DNA from: Rhizobium halophilum
GTDB lineage: Bacteria; Pseudomonadota; Alphaproteobacteria; Rhizobiales; Rhizobiaceae
Assembly (NCBI RefSeq): GCF_021648825.1
Contig: NZ_JAKJHS010000004.1
Location: forward strand, 272,226-336,225
Length of the DNA: 64,000 nucleotides
Direction of reading: 5' to 3'
Part shown: positions 18,977 through 28,310 of the stretch, piece after piece
How positions within the stretch are numbered: position 1 is the stretch's first letter
Layout: each line of letters opens with the position of its first letter
Notes under the pieces: model-generated
What the model saw: the letters and a program-made list of their open reading frames with translations, nothing else
Database searches by the model: none
What the model was told of the DNA's origin: nothing
Position numbers and translations under genes: made by a program

Positions 18977-19621
18977 TCAGGCCTCCAGACAGGTTTCGAC
19001 GAAGCGTTTGAAGGCTCGGGCGCGATGGGATAGCGCTTCCGGCTCGCCACGGCTCCAGCCGTGTTTCTCGTCTGAACTCATTTCCCCAAAGGTAGTATCG
19101 TAGCCATTGGGCTTAAAGATGGGATCGTAGCCAAAACCCTTCTCACCACGAGGTGGCCAGACAACGGTGCCCTCGACCTCGCCGCGGAAAAGCTCCGTGT
19201 GGCCATCCGGCCAGGCGAGGCAGAGCACGCTCACGAAGCGCGCCGTTCGCTGATCTGCGCGGGTTAAGTGCTTTTCCTGCAGTGCATTCTCCACCTTCTC
19301 CATTGCCATCTGGAAGTCGCGGCTACCGTCCTCGCGTTCGGCCCAGTTGGCTGTATAAACGCCAGGAGCGCCCCCAAGCGCATCCACCATCAGACCGGAA
19401 TCATCCGACAGGGCCGGAAGGCCTGAGGCCTTGGCCGAGGCCAGCGCCTTGATCGCCGCATTCTGTTCGAAGGTGGTACCAGTCTCCTCAGGCTCTTCGA
19501 ACTGCAGTTCCGCCGCCGACCTGGCGGAAAAACCAAAGGGACCAATCAGCTCAGCAATTTCTCGGATCTTCCCGCCATTGTGGCTAGCCACGACGATCGT
19601 CTTAGTATCGAGCTTGCGCAT
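18977..19621 (-). CDS. rdgB: Non-canonical purine NTP pyrophosphatase (ITP/XTP)
   Basis: A 214-residue RdgB/HAM1 enzyme that removes dITP and XTP from the nucleotide pool, preventing deaminated purines from entering DNA. The substrate-binding S-H-N-G-G-K (residues 13-18) and the catalytic [10 protein letters not shown] block near 76-85, followed by G-A-P-G-V-Y-T/S, are conserved; F-G-Y-D-P-I-F is near residue 161. Nine bases separate it from the VOC gene upstream, so rph, VOC, rdgB and hemW look like one transcript. Confidence 0.95.
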   Translation of the reverse strand: MRKLDTKTIVVASHNGGKIREIAELIGPFGFSARSAAELQFEEPEETGTTFEQNAAIKALASAKASGLPALSDDSGLMVDALGGAPGVYTANWAEREDGSRDFQMAMEKVENALQEKHLTRADQRTARFVSVLCLAWPDGHTELFRGEVEGTVVWPPRGEKGFGYDPIFKPNGYDTTFGEMSSDEKHGWSRGEPEALSHRARAFKRFVETCLEA

Positions 19622-19630
19622 GCTTATTCC

Positions 19631-20041
19631 TCAGCCAATTGACCAGAGGCCTGGTTCGGCACATTCCAGACTGTTCCCCGCTGGATCGCGGAAATAGAGG
19701 GAACGGGCACCGTTCGGCCAAATGACGTTGCTTTCAATAGGCGTCCCGGCGGACTTCAGGAGGACCGCCACGTCGTCCAGTTTGTTTCGGGCGACGCGGA
19801 AACAGGCGTGGCCCGCGCCGAGCGCTCCATGCGGCGGCACCTGCGGCCCATCCTCTGGTGGCGCTTTCACGGTTTCCGTCGGATTGAAGATAAGAAGGAC
19901 GCCTTGCCCGCAGCGGAAGAAGACATGCCGATCCCCCGCGCGAACGATCCGCTCCAGGCCCAGGGTCCCACCGTAGAACGTCTCGGCTGCATCAAGGTCG
20001 TCAGCATAGAGCGCGGTTTCCAGAATACCCTCGATCAGCAC
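19631..20041 (-). CDS. VOC family (glyoxalase/bleomycin resistance-type) protein
   Basis: A 136-residue vicinal oxygen chelate protein with two beta-alpha-beta-beta-beta halves. Features include L-E-T-A-L-Y-A-D-D-L-D-A-A-E-T-F-Y near residues 7-23, G-L-E near 28-30 and a C-terminal F-R-D-P-A-G-N-S-L-E-C near 118-128, where the last metal ligand (Glu) sits. The substrate cannot be told from the sequence; glyoxalase, fosfomycin-type thiol transferase and dioxygenase are all possible. It is embedded between rph and rdgB with gaps of 12 and 9 bp. Confidence 0.85.
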   Translation of the reverse strand: MLIEGILETALYADDLDAAETFYGGTLGLERIVRAGDRHVFFRCGQGVLLIFNPTETVKAPPEDGPQVPPHGALGAGHACFRVARNKLDDVAVLLKSAGTPIESNVIWPNGARSLYFRDPAGNSLECAEPGLWSIG

Positions 20042-20053
20042 CAGGTCCTCCGT

Positions 20054-20773
20054 TCAAGTGGCGATCACTTGCTTCTGCAACGCCACCAGTTCCTGCGTTC
20101 CCGCCTGCGCCAGCTTCAAAAGGGAAAGGAATTCTTCCTCGGTGAAAGGAGCCCCTTCCGCCGTGCCCTGAATCTCGACAATGCCGCTCGCGCCAGTCAT
20201 GACGAAATTAGCGTCTGTCTCCGCAGCGGAGTCTTCCAGGTAATCGAGATCGATCACCGGCTGGCTCGCAAAGATCCCGCAGGAGATCGCCGCGACGTGG
20301 TCCTTCAACACCTTGTCGAGCTTCACCATGGAGCGGCCTTCCATCCACTTCAGGCAATCGTGAAGCGCGACCCAGCCGCCCGTGATGGCGGCAGTTCGCG
20401 TTCCGCCATCGGCCTGAATGACATCGCAATCGACGGTAATCTGCTTCTCTCCAAGAGCGGAAAGATCGACGACTGCCCGCAAGGATCGGCCGATCAGCCG
20501 CTGGATTTCCTGAGTGCGCCCGCCCTGCTTGCCAGCCGTTGCCTCGCGCCTCATGCGGTCACCGGTCGCGCGCGGAAGCATGCCGTATTCGGCAGTCACC
20601 CAACCCTTGCCACTGTTGCGAAGCCACGCCGGCGGCTTCTCCTCAAGGCTGGCGGTGCACAACACATGTGTGTCGCCAAACCGCACCAGGCAGGAGCCTT
20701 CTGCATGCTTAGAGAAATTGCGCTCGAAAGACACCTTGCGCATCTGGTCGGTTTTTCTGCCTGAAGGCCGCAT
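20054..20773 (-). CDS. rph: Ribonuclease PH
   Basis: A phosphorolytic 3'-5' exoribonuclease (239 residues) that trims tRNA 3' ends, forming a hexameric ring. It begins M-R-P-S-G-R-K with the R-K-V-S-F-E-R block, has [14 protein letters not shown] near residues 71-84 and R-x-x-R-E-A, then the phosphate-binding [10 protein letters not shown] near 123-132. It is divergent from hrcA, an arrangement shared across alphaproteobacteria, and leads the rph–VOC–rdgB–hemW series. Confidence 0.96.
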   Translation of the reverse strand: MRPSGRKTDQMRKVSFERNFSKHAEGSCLVRFGDTHVLCTASLEEKPPAWLRNSGKGWVTAEYGMLPRATGDRMRREATAGKQGGRTQEIQRLIGRSLRAVVDLSALGEKQITVDCDVIQADGGTRTAAITGGWVALHDCLKWMEGRSMVKLDKVLKDHVAAISCGIFASQPVIDLDYLEDSAAETDANFVMTGASGIVEIQGTAEGAPFTEEEFLSLLKLAQAGTQELVALQKQVIAT

Positions 20774-20880
20774 CTGTTGCTCCCCGAAGAGTTCGTACCG
20801 CCTTCTAAGGGCCTACCTGTGCATTTGCAAAGAAAAAGGGCGGCTCAAAGGGCGGCGCACCCCAGTGAGCGAAAACGCTG

Positions 20881-20910
20881 TTGGCGAACCCGCGAGCGAG
20901 GGACTATAGT
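20881..20910 (+). promoter_or_regulatory. Probable hrcA promoter
   Basis: TTGGCG at 20881-20886 and TATAGT at 20905-20910, 18 bp apart, precede the hrcA ATG by 33 bp. No CIRCE inverted repeat is seen here, so self-repression through the classic operator is not supported. Confidence 0.4.
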
Positions 20911-20943
20911 TTTGGAGCAGTCACAAGAGGCAAGAACAGGACG

Positions 20944-22026
20944 ATGAGCTTCATGGCACGGAGGGACAACGGCGCGCCGCTGGACGACCGTTCCCGCGAA
21001 ATCTTTCGACGTATCGTCGAATCCTATCTGGATACGGGGGAACCCGTCGGTTCTAGAAATCTTTCCCGCCTTTTGCCGATGTCACTATCGCCCGCCTCGG
21101 TTCGCAACGTCATGAGCGATCTTGAGGAACTAGGTCTTATCTACGCTCCGCACATCAGCGCGGGGCGGCTGCCGACGCAGTCAGGCCTGCGTTTCTTTGT
21201 TGATGCCTTCATGCAGGTGGGTGATCTTTCGGAGGAAGAGCGGACTTCAATCGAACGCCAGATCCGGCCGGAGGAGCGTGACCGGCCCTTGGAAGCGCTG
21301 ATGAACGAGGCGAGTCAGATGTTGTCCGGTGTGTCGCGTGGCGCGGGTATCGTTATCACGACCAAAAGCGACCCGGTGCTGAAACATGTGGAATTCATCC
21401 GTTTAGAACCGACAAAGGCGCTCGCTGTGCTTGTTGGCGAGCATAACCAGGTAGAAAACAGGATCATTGAGCTGCCGGCGGGGGTGACGTCCTCGCAACT
21501 CGTTGAAGCTGCCAACTTCCTCAATGCGCATCTCGGCGGGCAGACGCTGGTTGAGCTTCGGGGCCAACTTCAGATGCTCAAGGCCGCGGTTCAGGACGAA
21601 CTGACGGTTCTCAGCCAGGATCTGGTTGAACGCGGTCTCGCCGTCTGGTCCGGAAGTCACGACGACGATAAGCCTAACCAGTTGATCGTTCGAGGCCGCG
21701 CCAATCTTCTGGAAAGCATTACGGAGACGGAAGATCTCGATCGGCTGCGCATGCTGTTCGACGACCTGGAGAAGAAAGACAGCCTCATCGAACTTCTGGA
21801 TCTTGCTGAAACAGGGCCTGGTGTCCGCATCTTCATCGGATCGGAGAACAAGCTCTTCTCTCTTTCCGGATCGTCACTCATCGTCGCTCCCTATCGCGAC
21901 CAGGAAGAGCGGATAGTCGGAGCCGTGGGTGTAATAGGGCCGACCAGATTGAATTATGCGAGGGTGGTTCCGATGGTCGATTACACCGCCCAGCTCCTGG
22001 CCCGACTGACTCGTCAGCCGATCTAG
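20944..22026 (+). CDS. hrcA: Heat-inducible transcription repressor HrcA
   Basis: A 360-residue repressor that binds CIRCE operators, typically before groESL in alphaproteobacteria, and needs GroEL for activity. The N-terminal winged-helix DNA-binding domain (about residues 15-95) contains the family motifs [11 protein letters not shown] and the [14 protein letters not shown] block, then [15 protein letters not shown]. The C-terminal domain ends with [13 protein letters not shown]. The frame opens at 20881, but the ATG at 20944 (M-S-F-M-A-R-R) gives the usual start. grpE follows 87 bp downstream; dnaK and dnaJ are not adjacent. Confidence 0.95.
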   Translation: MSFMARRDNGAPLDDRSREIFRRIVESYLDTGEPVGSRNLSRLLPMSLSPASVRNVMSDLEELGLIYAPHISAGRLPTQSGLRFFVDAFMQVGDLSEEERTSIERQIRPEERDRPLEALMNEASQMLSGVSRGAGIVITTKSDPVLKHVEFIRLEPTKALAVLVGEHNQVENRIIELPAGVTSSQLVEAANFLNAHLGGQTLVELRGQLQMLKAAVQDELTVLSQDLVERGLAVWSGSHDDDKPNQLIVRGRANLLESITETEDLDRLRMLFDDLEKKDSLIELLDLAETGPGVRIFIGSENKLFSLSGSSLIVAPYRDQEERIVGAVGVIGPTRLNYARVVPMVDYTAQLLARLTRQPI

Positions 22027-22046
22027 CTGCCCATCGCCTTCGAAGC

Positions 22047-22075
22047 CTTGATTTTTGTAGCTCAAACCTCGATAT
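22047..22075 (+). promoter_or_regulatory. RpoH-like heat-shock promoter of grpE
   Basis: CTTGAT at 22047-22052 and CGATAT at 22070-22075, 17 bp apart, resemble the alphaproteobacterial RpoH consensus (CTTGAA, then a C-rich/TAT -10). The implied start is about 32 nt before the grpE ATG, so grpE can be heat-induced separately from hrcA. Confidence 0.45.
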
Positions 22076-22113
22076 CGGGCACGACTTCGTGAACACGTAC
22101 ACCGGAGAAGGTC

Positions 22114-22776
22114 ATGACCGAAGAGACAAAGACGAACCGACCTGACGCGGCCAGAAACGAACAGGCCTCCGAAAACAGTGCGGAAACCTTGGCGTCCGCT
22201 CTCGAGGGGTCGCAAGCTACGGATGCGGCTGAAGCGCCAGTTGCCGAGCCAGATCCGACCGAGGCTCTAAAGGCAGAGAATGCGGAACTGCGCGACCGAT
22301 TTCTTCGCATGGCGGCTGAAATGGAAAATCTGCGCCGCCGGACTGAGCGAGACGTCAAGGATGCCAAATCCTATTCGGTTGCCGGTTTCGCCCGAGACAT
22401 GCTCGCAGTGTCTGACAACCTCCGCCGTGCACTCGACGCCGTGCCGGCTGATGTCCGGGACAATGCAGATCAGACTCTAACGACACTTCTCGAAGGCGTG
22501 CAAATGACGGAGCGCTCCATGCTGTCGGCGCTGGAGCGGCATGGTGTCAAGAAAATCGAAGCGGAGGGCGAGAAGTTCGACCCGAACTTCCATCAAGCCA
22601 TGTTCGAGATCCCCAATGCGGATGTGCCCAATAACACGGTTCTCCAGGTTGTTCAGGCAGGCTTCACCATCGGCGAACGCGTCCTGCGCCCCGCCATGGT
22701 GGGTGTTTCAAAGGGCGGCCCCAAGGCAGAGGCGCAACACGGTACAGTCGAGGCATCCGAGAAAGCACAAAGCTGA
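22114..22776 (+). CDS. grpE: Nucleotide exchange factor GrpE
   Basis: GrpE (220 residues) releases ADP from DnaK, resetting the Hsp70 cycle. The N-terminal 50 residues are low-complexity (Glu/Ala/Asn), then a long helix with [18 protein letters not shown] near residues 60-77, and the C-terminal beta domain with the signature F-x-P-x-x-H-Q-A-M-F and the [19 protein letters not shown] block. It follows hrcA, probably has its own heat-shock promoter, and is closed by a strong terminator. Confidence 0.96.
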   Translation: MTEETKTNRPDAARNEQASENSAETLASALEGSQATDAAEAPVAEPDPTEALKAENAELRDRFLRMAAEMENLRRRTERDVKDAKSYSVAGFARDMLAVSDNLRRALDAVPADVRDNADQTLTTLLEGVQMTERSMLSALERHGVKKIEAEGEKFDPNFHQAMFEIPNADVPNNTVLQVVQAGFTIGERVLRPAMVGVSKGGPKAEAQHGTVEASEKAQS

Positions 22777-22800
22777 AGCTGTCCCTCCGATAAACACGAC

Positions 22801-22836
22801 AAAACCGCCTGCATCGAAAGATTCAGGCGGTTTTTT
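22801..22836. terminator. Bidirectional intrinsic terminator between grpE and ptsN
   Basis: A perfect 11-bp stem (AAAACCGCCTG with CAGGCGGTTTT) and 12-nt loop, with six Ts on the plus side and four As leading the stem, so it can stop transcripts from both convergent genes. Confidence 0.9.
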
Positions 22837-22854
22837 CATGGGTGTACCGAAGGT

Positions 22855-23319
22855 TCAAGCGGCGTTCGACGCGTGCTCTTCATTGAGGAATGCATAGATG
22901 GCAGACGCTGAATCAGTCTGCCGAAGCTTGTGGACCAGATCCTGATCCCGAAGCACACGGGCAATCCGCGAAAGTGCCTTCAGGTGATCGGCACCGGCGC
23001 CCTCGGGCGCGAGCAGCAGGAAAACGAGATCCACGGGCTCATCGTCCAGTGCTTCGAAATCAACAGGGTTCTCGAGCCGGGCGAACACGCCCTTAATGGC
23101 GGAGATGCTGTTGAGCTTGCCGTGCGGGATCGCCACACCGTGTCCGACGCCAGTTGAGCCCAGCCGCTCGCGCTGCAGGATGACGTCAAAGATTTCCCGT
23201 TCCGGCACGCCAGCAAGCTTGGAAGCCTTGGCGGCAAGCTCCTGCAGCAGTTGTTTCTTGGAGTTTACCTTCAGAGCGGGAATTATTGCATCTTGCTGCA
23301 GCAAATCTGCCAAAGCCAT
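22855..23319 (-). CDS. ptsN: Nitrogen-PTS EIIA component PtsN
   Basis: EIIA-Ntr (154 residues) is the terminal phospho-acceptor of the nitrogen phosphotransferase system and regulates potassium transport, sensor kinases and metabolism according to its phosphorylation. The phosphorylated histidine is in G-V-A-I-P-H-G-K-L near residue 66; E-R-L-G-S-T-G-V-G-H-G precedes it. The frame reaches 23343, but the ATG at 23319 gives the length standard for rhizobia. It follows hpf by 68 bp in the same direction. Usually rpoN is upstream of hpf; it is not present here. Confidence 0.94.
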   Translation of the reverse strand: MALADLLQQDAIIPALKVNSKKQLLQELAAKASKLAGVPEREIFDVILQRERLGSTGVGHGVAIPHGKLNSISAIKGVFARLENPVDFEALDDEPVDLVFLLLAPEGAGADHLKALSRIARVLRDQDLVHKLRQTDSASAIYAFLNEEHASNAA

Positions 23320-23387
23320 TCTCTTCATCCTTTGTACCACCACAGGGGTGGAGGGAGCGCTGTTGCCAACGCTCGCCCAGAGATCCG

Positions 23388-23963
23388 TTAGCCTTTGATA
23401 TTGGCGGCGTCGATCCAGCCAATGTTGCCGTCATGTCGGCGGTAGACGATGTTGAGTTCCTCGTTCCCGGGTGTGCGGAAGAGGAGGATCGGTTCGTCGG
23501 TCATGTCCAACGCCATGACGGCGGTAGCGACCGACATCGTTCTCAATTGCTTGGAGCTTTCAGCCACGATGGTTGGCGCGAAATCCTCTGGGATCTCGTC
23601 ACCCTCTTCGGGAACCGCATCCATGACGGTGTATGCGATATTGGCCTGTCCATTACCCTGCGCACCGGCATGATGGTCCTTGAGCTTCCGCTTGTAGCGG
23701 CGCAGCCGCTTTTCAATGCGTTCAGCTGCTGCGTCGAAGCTAAGTTGTGGGTCGTTGGCTTGGCCTGCTGCATGAAGAACGATGCCCGTGTCGAGGTGAA
23801 CGGAGCAATCGCTCGAAAAGCGGGAGCCCGCCTTGGCCACGATGACCTGGCTGGAATACCCGCCGTCGAAGTACTTGGTGATAGCGTCGGCGATCTGCGA
23901 TTCAATCCGCTGGCGGAACGAGTCGCCGATTTCCATCTGCTTACCAGATACACGCACACTCAT
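23388..23963 (-). CDS. hpf: Ribosome hibernation promoting factor, long form
   Basis: A 191-residue long-form HPF (also annotated RaiA/YfiA) that binds the 30S subunit and, through its C-terminal domain, pairs ribosomes into inactive 100S dimers during starvation. The N-terminal domain begins M-S-V-R-V-S-G-K-Q-M-E-I-G and the basic R-R-Y-K-R-K-L helix lies near residue 98; the C-terminal domain (about 135-191) has A-L-D-M-T-D-E-P-I-L-L-F-R and the N-I-V-Y-R-R-H-D-G-N-I-G-W-I-D block. It precedes ptsN as in other rhizobia. Confidence 0.94.
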   Translation of the reverse strand: MSVRVSGKQMEIGDSFRQRIESQIADAITKYFDGGYSSQVIVAKAGSRFSSDCSVHLDTGIVLHAAGQANDPQLSFDAAAERIEKRLRRYKRKLKDHHAGAQGNGQANIAYTVMDAVPEEGDEIPEDFAPTIVAESSKQLRTMSVATAVMALDMTDEPILLFRTPGNEELNIVYRRHDGNIGWIDAANIKG

Positions 23964-24251
23964 GGATTAATTCCTTCTTGTCGTGACTTGCGTGTTTCAG
24001 TCTACGCCAAGCTGCCCCCTCATCCAAGCGTATCAGGTCGCGGGAATGAAAATGAGACTGGAAGACTGAGATTGGGGGTTGTTCTTTGCATCCGTTGCAA
24101 TTCGGGCGGGCTTCTAACTCCGGGGGGCACGAAAGTCAACGCATCGCTAATAGAGATCCCGAACCAGTAGGTGGTGTGACAACGGGCAAACCGGCATTTG
24201 GGTAGATAGACAATGACGGGAGCGGGCTCGAACGATGATGCGGAGGTGCCT

Positions 24252-24710
24252 TCACGAGGCTGCTTCTCTGCTGCCGGCTACGGCAGCATTGAAGTCGGCA
24301 AAAAACTGCTGCGCGAGCTTACGGGATGCGGAATCGATCAAGCGAGACCCCATCTGTGCAAGCTTCCCGCCTACCTGAGCCTTGGCCGTGTAGCGGAGGA
24401 TCGTTTCCTCCCCGTCCTCCACAAGCACGACATCCGCTGCACCCTTGCCGAAACCGGCGATGCCGCCCTTGCCCTCACCGGAAATTGTGTAGCTTTCAGG
24501 AGCGTTGATGTTGGAGAGGGTGATCTCGCCGTTGAAGTTTGCTGTGACGGGACCAATCTTGATGCGGACGGTCGTCACCAGTTCCGTGGCGGAGCGTCGT
24601 TCGAGGCTTTGGCAGCCTGGCACGCACTGCTTGAGGACTTCTGGATCATTCAAGGCCTCCCATACCACGTCCCGCGGCGCGGCGATGCGCTCTTCACCAT
24701 CGACATCCAT
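24252..24710 (-). CDS. CoxG-like SRPBCC family protein
   Basis: A 152-residue protein of the carbon monoxide dehydrogenase subunit G (CoxG) group of the SRPBCC/START-like lipid-binding fold. The family opening (G-E-E-R-I-A-A-P-R-D-V-V-W-E-A-L-N-D) and P-G-C-Q-S-L near residues 30-35 are visible, as are the V-K-I-G-P-V-T-A-N-F and Y-T-I-S-G-E-G-K-G-G segments. Despite the name, no CO dehydrogenase genes (coxMSL) are near. CoxG-like proteins are widely found alone and their role is unclear. It stands where the lptB–rpoN genes would be expected. Confidence 0.85.
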   Translation of the reverse strand: MDVDGEERIAAPRDVVWEALNDPEVLKQCVPGCQSLERRSATELVTTVRIKIGPVTANFNGEITLSNINAPESYTISGEGKGGIAGFGKGAADVVLVEDGEETILRYTAKAQVGGKLAQMGSRLIDSASRKLAQQFFADFNAAVAGSREAAS

Positions 24711-24820
24711 GCTGACCTCCTCCGATCATCCCAGATAAGGTTACGGCAGGGGAAAGCGCTTTGCCAAGTGCCAGCCGAATGCTATTTGCAGCCCAACCAC
24801 GAGTAAGCTGGAAGAAAACG

Positions 24821-25906
24821 TTGAGGAACAAGGACAATCGCTCCGTTAGAAGGCAAGGCAAGGGGCGCCTGCCGGCGAAGGCCCATTCAGCCCGTCCTGC
24901 CCAGGTCACACGTTCCCGTGCCGGATCAACGGCGACACCCGGGACGCCAGAGGAAGCTGGGCCGCAGCGCGTGCTGTTCGACCGCGAAGGTGAGCGCCCG
25001 GCCGAGCGCCTACCGTTGATCCTCGAATCATCCGGTGCTGGCGATTTTCACCTGATCGACACGGGCAACGCGCTCAAGCTTGAGCAGTACGGGCCCTATC
25101 GGATCGTTCGACCGGAGGCCCAGGCACTGTGGCGGCCTTCGGTGGGCGCGTCTGCCTGGGAAAAGGCGGATGCGATCTTTACCGGCGATACGGACGAGGA
25201 TGGCATGGGCCGCTGGCGTTTCCCGCGAGAGGCGCTTGGCGAAACTTGGCCCCTGTCACTCCTCGGCGTGGATTTTCTCGGCCGGTTCACGTCTTTCCGC
25301 CATGTCGGCGTTTTTCCAGAGCAGATCGTCCACTGGCAATGGATGAAGCAGCAGGTCGAGGCCGCGGGCCGGCCGGTCAAGGTTCTCAATCTCTTCGGCT
25401 ATACCGGTGTCGCCTCGCTTGTGGCCGCTGCCGCCGGTGCCGAGGTCACCCATGTCGATGCCTCGAAGAAGGCGATCGGCTGGGCGAGGGAGAACCAGGC
25501 GCTTTCCCGGTTGGAACGAGCGCCGATCCGCTGGATCTGCGAGGATGCAATGAAGTTCATCCAGCGCGAGGAGCGTCGCGGCAATCGCTATGATATCATC
25601 CTTACGGACCCGCCCAAATTCGGCCGCGGTCCGAATGGCGAGGTCTGGCATTTGTTCGAGCACCTGCCGCTGATGCTCGACATCTGCCGCGAACTCCTTT
25701 CTCCCAAGGCGCTCGGGCTCGTCTTGACGGCCTATTCCATCCGGGCAAGCTTCTATTCGATCCACGAGCTGATGCGTGACATCATGCGCGGCGCAGGCGG
25801 CGTCGTCGAATCCGGCGAGCTTGTAATCCGCGAGGCGGGCCTTGAAGGCGAGAGCCGCGGCCGCGCTCTCTCGACATCCCTTTTCAGCCGTTGGATTCCC
25901 GAATGA
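24821..25906 (+). CDS. Class I SAM-dependent methyltransferase, RlmI-like rRNA methyltransferase
   Basis: A protein of about 361 residues with a SAM-dependent methyltransferase domain of the RlmI/RlmK type (23S rRNA cytosine methylation). The SAM loop L-N-L-F-G-Y-T-G-V-A-S near residue 190, the acidic V-T-H-V-D-A-S-K-K-A end of beta 2, and the D-P-P-K-F-G-R-G catalytic loop are visible. The first 45 residues are basic and Pro/Ala-rich and lack the PUA domain of E. coli RlmI, so the exact target is uncertain. The start is uncertain: TTG 24821 (GGAAG upstream) is chosen, with ATG 24761 and 24782 as alternatives. It overlaps the next gene by four bases. Confidence 0.82.
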   Translation: MRNKDNRSVRRQGKGRLPAKAHSARPAQVTRSRAGSTATPGTPEEAGPQRVLFDREGERPAERLPLILESSGAGDFHLIDTGNALKLEQYGPYRIVRPEAQALWRPSVGASAWEKADAIFTGDTDEDGMGRWRFPREALGETWPLSLLGVDFLGRFTSFRHVGVFPEQIVHWQWMKQQVEAAGRPVKVLNLFGYTGVASLVAAAAGAEVTHVDASKKAIGWARENQALSRLERAPIRWICEDAMKFIQREERRGNRYDIILTDPPKFGRGPNGEVWHLFEHLPLMLDICRELLSPKALGLVLTAYSIRASFYSIHELMRDIMRGAGGVVESGELVIREAGLEGESRGRALSTSLFSRWIPE

Positions 25907-26763
25907 CAGACGAGACGAGACGGGCCGGAGCGCGTCGGGTAGGGCAGGTCAAGGAGGTCACCAGCCTCTCAAACCCGATCATCAAGGACATCAAGGCTCT
26001 TACCAGCAAGAAGGACCGCGAGCAGAACGGTACCTTCATGGCTGAGGGACTGAAGCTTATCATCGACGCCCTGGAACTGGGTTGGACAATCCGAACGCTG
26101 GTCTACGCCAAGGCGGCCAAAGGAAAGCCTCTTGTGGAACAAGTGGCCGCAAAGACCTTTGCGAGTGGCGGCTTGGTTCTGGAGGTAAGCGAGAAGGTGC
26201 TCTCCTCCATCACGCGGAGGGACAACCCGCAGATGGTCGTGGGTATTTTCGATCAGCGCTGGGCGTCGCTGGATGCGCTTCAACCGGAAAAGGACGCCAC
26301 CTATGTTGCCCTGGATCGGGTGCGCGATCCAGGAAATCTCGGGACAATCATTCGTACGGCGGACGCGGCCGGCGCCGCAGGTGTCCTTCTCATTGGCGAC
26401 TGCACGGATCCGTTCTCGCTCGAAACGGTGCGAGCGACGATGGGGTCGATCTTTGCGATCCCGCTGGTGAGGACTGCTCCCGACGAGTTTCTTGCTTGGC
26501 GCAAGAGGGCTGGCGTCGAGGTGGTTGCGACCCATCTGGAGGGGGCTGTCGATTACCGTACGGTGGATTACACGAAGAAGCCGATCGCGCTTTTGATGGG
26601 GAATGAGCAGTCGGGCTTGCCTGACGCTCTGGCCAAGGCCGCCGACCGGCTTGTCCGGATTCCGCAGCAGGGCAGGGCAGACAGCCTTAATCTTGCCATC
26701 GCAACAGCGGTCATGCTGTTCGAGACGCGCCGTCACCTCCTGTCACTGGATGACATTCGATGA
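25903..26763 (+). CDS. TrmH/SpoU family RNA 2'-O-methyltransferase
   Basis: A 286-residue SPOUT-class RNA methyltransferase. The N-terminal substrate-binding domain contains the typical [10 protein letters not shown] near residues 25-34 and G-x-F-M-A-E-G; the knotted C-terminal domain has [18 protein letters not shown] near 142-159, the G-N-E-Q-S-G-L motif near 236 and the final S-L-N-L-A-I-A-T-A block. These define the TrmH/RlmB group; whether the target is tRNA or 23S rRNA cannot be said. It is coupled to the methyltransferase upstream and to lspA downstream by four-base overlaps. Confidence 0.88.
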   Translation: MTDETRRAGARRVGQVKEVTSLSNPIIKDIKALTSKKDREQNGTFMAEGLKLIIDALELGWTIRTLVYAKAAKGKPLVEQVAAKTFASGGLVLEVSEKVLSSITRRDNPQMVVGIFDQRWASLDALQPEKDATYVALDRVRDPGNLGTIIRTADAAGAAGVLLIGDCTDPFSLETVRATMGSIFAIPLVRTAPDEFLAWRKRAGVEVVATHLEGAVDYRTVDYTKKPIALLMGNEQSGLPDALAKAADRLVRIPQQGRADSLNLAIATAVMLFETRRHLLSLDDIR

Positions 26764-27260
26764 GTTCGCGGACGCATGCTCTTTCACGGCCGGCCGTTGC
26801 CGTGCTGATTATTGTTGTCGCGGTTATTCTCGATCAGGCAATCAAGTTTGCAGTAGAGGCATACCTGCCCCTGCAGGAGGCGGTGCCTCTGCTTCCAGTC
26901 CTGGCGCTCTACCGGACCTATAACCTCGGCGTCGCCTTCTCACTGCTGTCGGGCATGGAGCGAGAGTTCATCATCGGCATGCGGATCGTCATTGTCGGCT
27001 TCGTCGTCTGGCTGTGGAGGCGAACGCCACCTGAACGCTCTTTTGCGCATCTCGGCTTCGCTCTGATCATCGCTGGCGCTATTGGCAATCTGATCGATGG
27101 TTTTCTCTATGGCCACGTGGTGGACTACATCTTGTTCCACACCGCCGCCTGGTCGTTCGCAGTCTTCAACCTCGCGGACAGTTTCATCTCGATCGGTGCG
27201 GGGATGGTGATTCTGGACGAGATCATTGGCGGAAAGAAGAACTCCAAGGCCGATCCATAG
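26760..27260 (+). CDS. lspA: Lipoprotein signal peptidase (signal peptidase II)
   Basis: LspA (166 residues) cleaves the signal peptide of lipid-modified prolipoproteins in the inner membrane. Four hydrophobic helices are visible, and the two catalytic aspartates lie in G-N-L-I-D-G near residues 110-115 and F-N-L-A-D-S-F near residues 138-144; V-I-L-D-Q and Y-N-L-G-V-A-F-S are also conserved. It is the last gene of a three-gene overlapping unit with two RNA methyltransferases; lnt, which acts later in lipoprotein maturation, is elsewhere in the window. Confidence 0.95.
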   Translation: MSSRTHALSRPAVAVLIIVVAVILDQAIKFAVEAYLPLQEAVPLLPVLALYRTYNLGVAFSLLSGMEREFIIGMRIVIVGFVVWLWRRTPPERSFAHLGFALIIAGAIGNLIDGFLYGHVVDYILFHTAAWSFAVFNLADSFISIGAGMVILDEIIGGKKNSKADP

Positions 27261-27413
27261 GCCGGCTGGAGTGTGAATGATCCGGTCGCTGGAGGCATCG
27301 GTCATCGTCATCTGCTGAGCCGGAACGCCTTTTCTGTCCGTCGCATAGCATTGTCATTTTTCTGTCGTTGGATAATGATTATTGGCGGTGACTTGAACTG
27401 GCGGACAATCACC

Positions 27414-28283
27414 ATGGCTCTCGAACTCCTGAAGCAAGACGTGAACGCAGTACCTAATCAGCAGATGCTGGCGGACCCGGCCGATGACGTGTTCGGCCGC
27501 ATCGGAAGCCTTGAGACCCGCCTCGCCCGTACGGCGCGCGAGATCGATGCTGCTCAGGCTGTGCGCTACCGCGTTTTCGTCGAAGAGATGAAGGCGCAGC
27601 TGCCGCCAGAAGCAATGCGCCAGCGCCGCGACATCGACGCCTATGACGCCTTCTGCGACCATCTTCTGGTGGTCGATCGGGCGATAGAGGGTGACATCGA
27701 GGATCAGATTGTCGGCACCTATCGCCTGCTCCGGCAGCAGGTGGCGATCGCACATGGCGGCTTCTACTCCTCTTCAGAATTCGACGTCGCACCGCTGCTT
27801 GCTCGGCATCCGGACAAGCAATTCATGGAGCTTGGCCGCTCCTGCGTGCTGCCGGCCTATCGCACCAAGCGCACGGTCGAACTCCTCTGGCAGGGCAATT
27901 GGGCCTATGCTCTCAAGCACGGTATGTCGGCCATGTTCGGCTGCGCGTCCTTCCCCGGCATCCGACCGGAAGAGCACGCGCTGGCACTCTCGTTCCTACA
28001 CCACAACGCCCGCGTCAAAGGCGAGTGGATGGCTTCAGCGCGTCCCGAGCTTTACCGCGAGATGGACCTGATGCCGCTCGAGGCAATCAATGCGCGCAAG
28101 GCGCTGGCCGCCATGCCGCCGCTGGTGAAAGGCTATCTGCGCCTTGGCGCCATGATCGGCGCCGGCGCGGTGGTCGACCAGGCCTTCAACACCACCGATG
28201 TGCTGGTGGTGCTGCCGATCTCGTCGATCTCCGACCGCTACATCAACTACTACGGTGCCGATGCCGGCCGCTTCGCAAGCTAG
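27414..28283 (+). CDS. olsB: L-ornithine N(alpha)-acyltransferase (ornithine lipid synthesis)
   Basis: OlsB transfers a 3-hydroxyacyl group from acyl carrier protein to ornithine, giving lyso-ornithine lipid, the first step toward phosphorus-free membrane lipids used by rhizobia under phosphate limitation. The 289-residue protein has the GNAT-like fold seen in this family, with A-Q-A-V-R-Y-R-V-F near residues 46-54, F-M-E-L-G-R-S-C-V near 138-146 and a central M-F-G-C-A-S-F-P-G segment. Placement immediately before tme and mutS matches the Sinorhizobium olsB locus. The frame opens at 27273; ATG 27414 is the best start, ATG 27375 an alternative. olsA is not adjacent. Confidence 0.85.
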   Translation: MALELLKQDVNAVPNQQMLADPADDVFGRIGSLETRLARTAREIDAAQAVRYRVFVEEMKAQLPPEAMRQRRDIDAYDAFCDHLLVVDRAIEGDIEDQIVGTYRLLRQQVAIAHGGFYSSSEFDVAPLLARHPDKQFMELGRSCVLPAYRTKRTVELLWQGNWAYALKHGMSAMFGCASFPGIRPEEHALALSFLHHNARVKGEWMASARPELYREMDLMPLEAINARKALAAMPPLVKGYLRLGAMIGAGAVVDQAFNTTDVLVVLPISSISDRYINYYGADAGRFAS

Positions 28284-28310
28284 GCAGCAGGCGACGCGGA
28301 ACAGCCGGGA

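Noticed and set aside
20774-22113. CIRCE operators before hrcA or grpE
   Set aside because: No TTAGCACTC-N9-GAGTGCTAA or close variant is present in either gap.
23964-24251. Remnant of rpoN upstream of hpf
   Set aside because: The RpoN C-terminal signature (R-R-T-V-A-K-Y-R-E) was not found in the gap.
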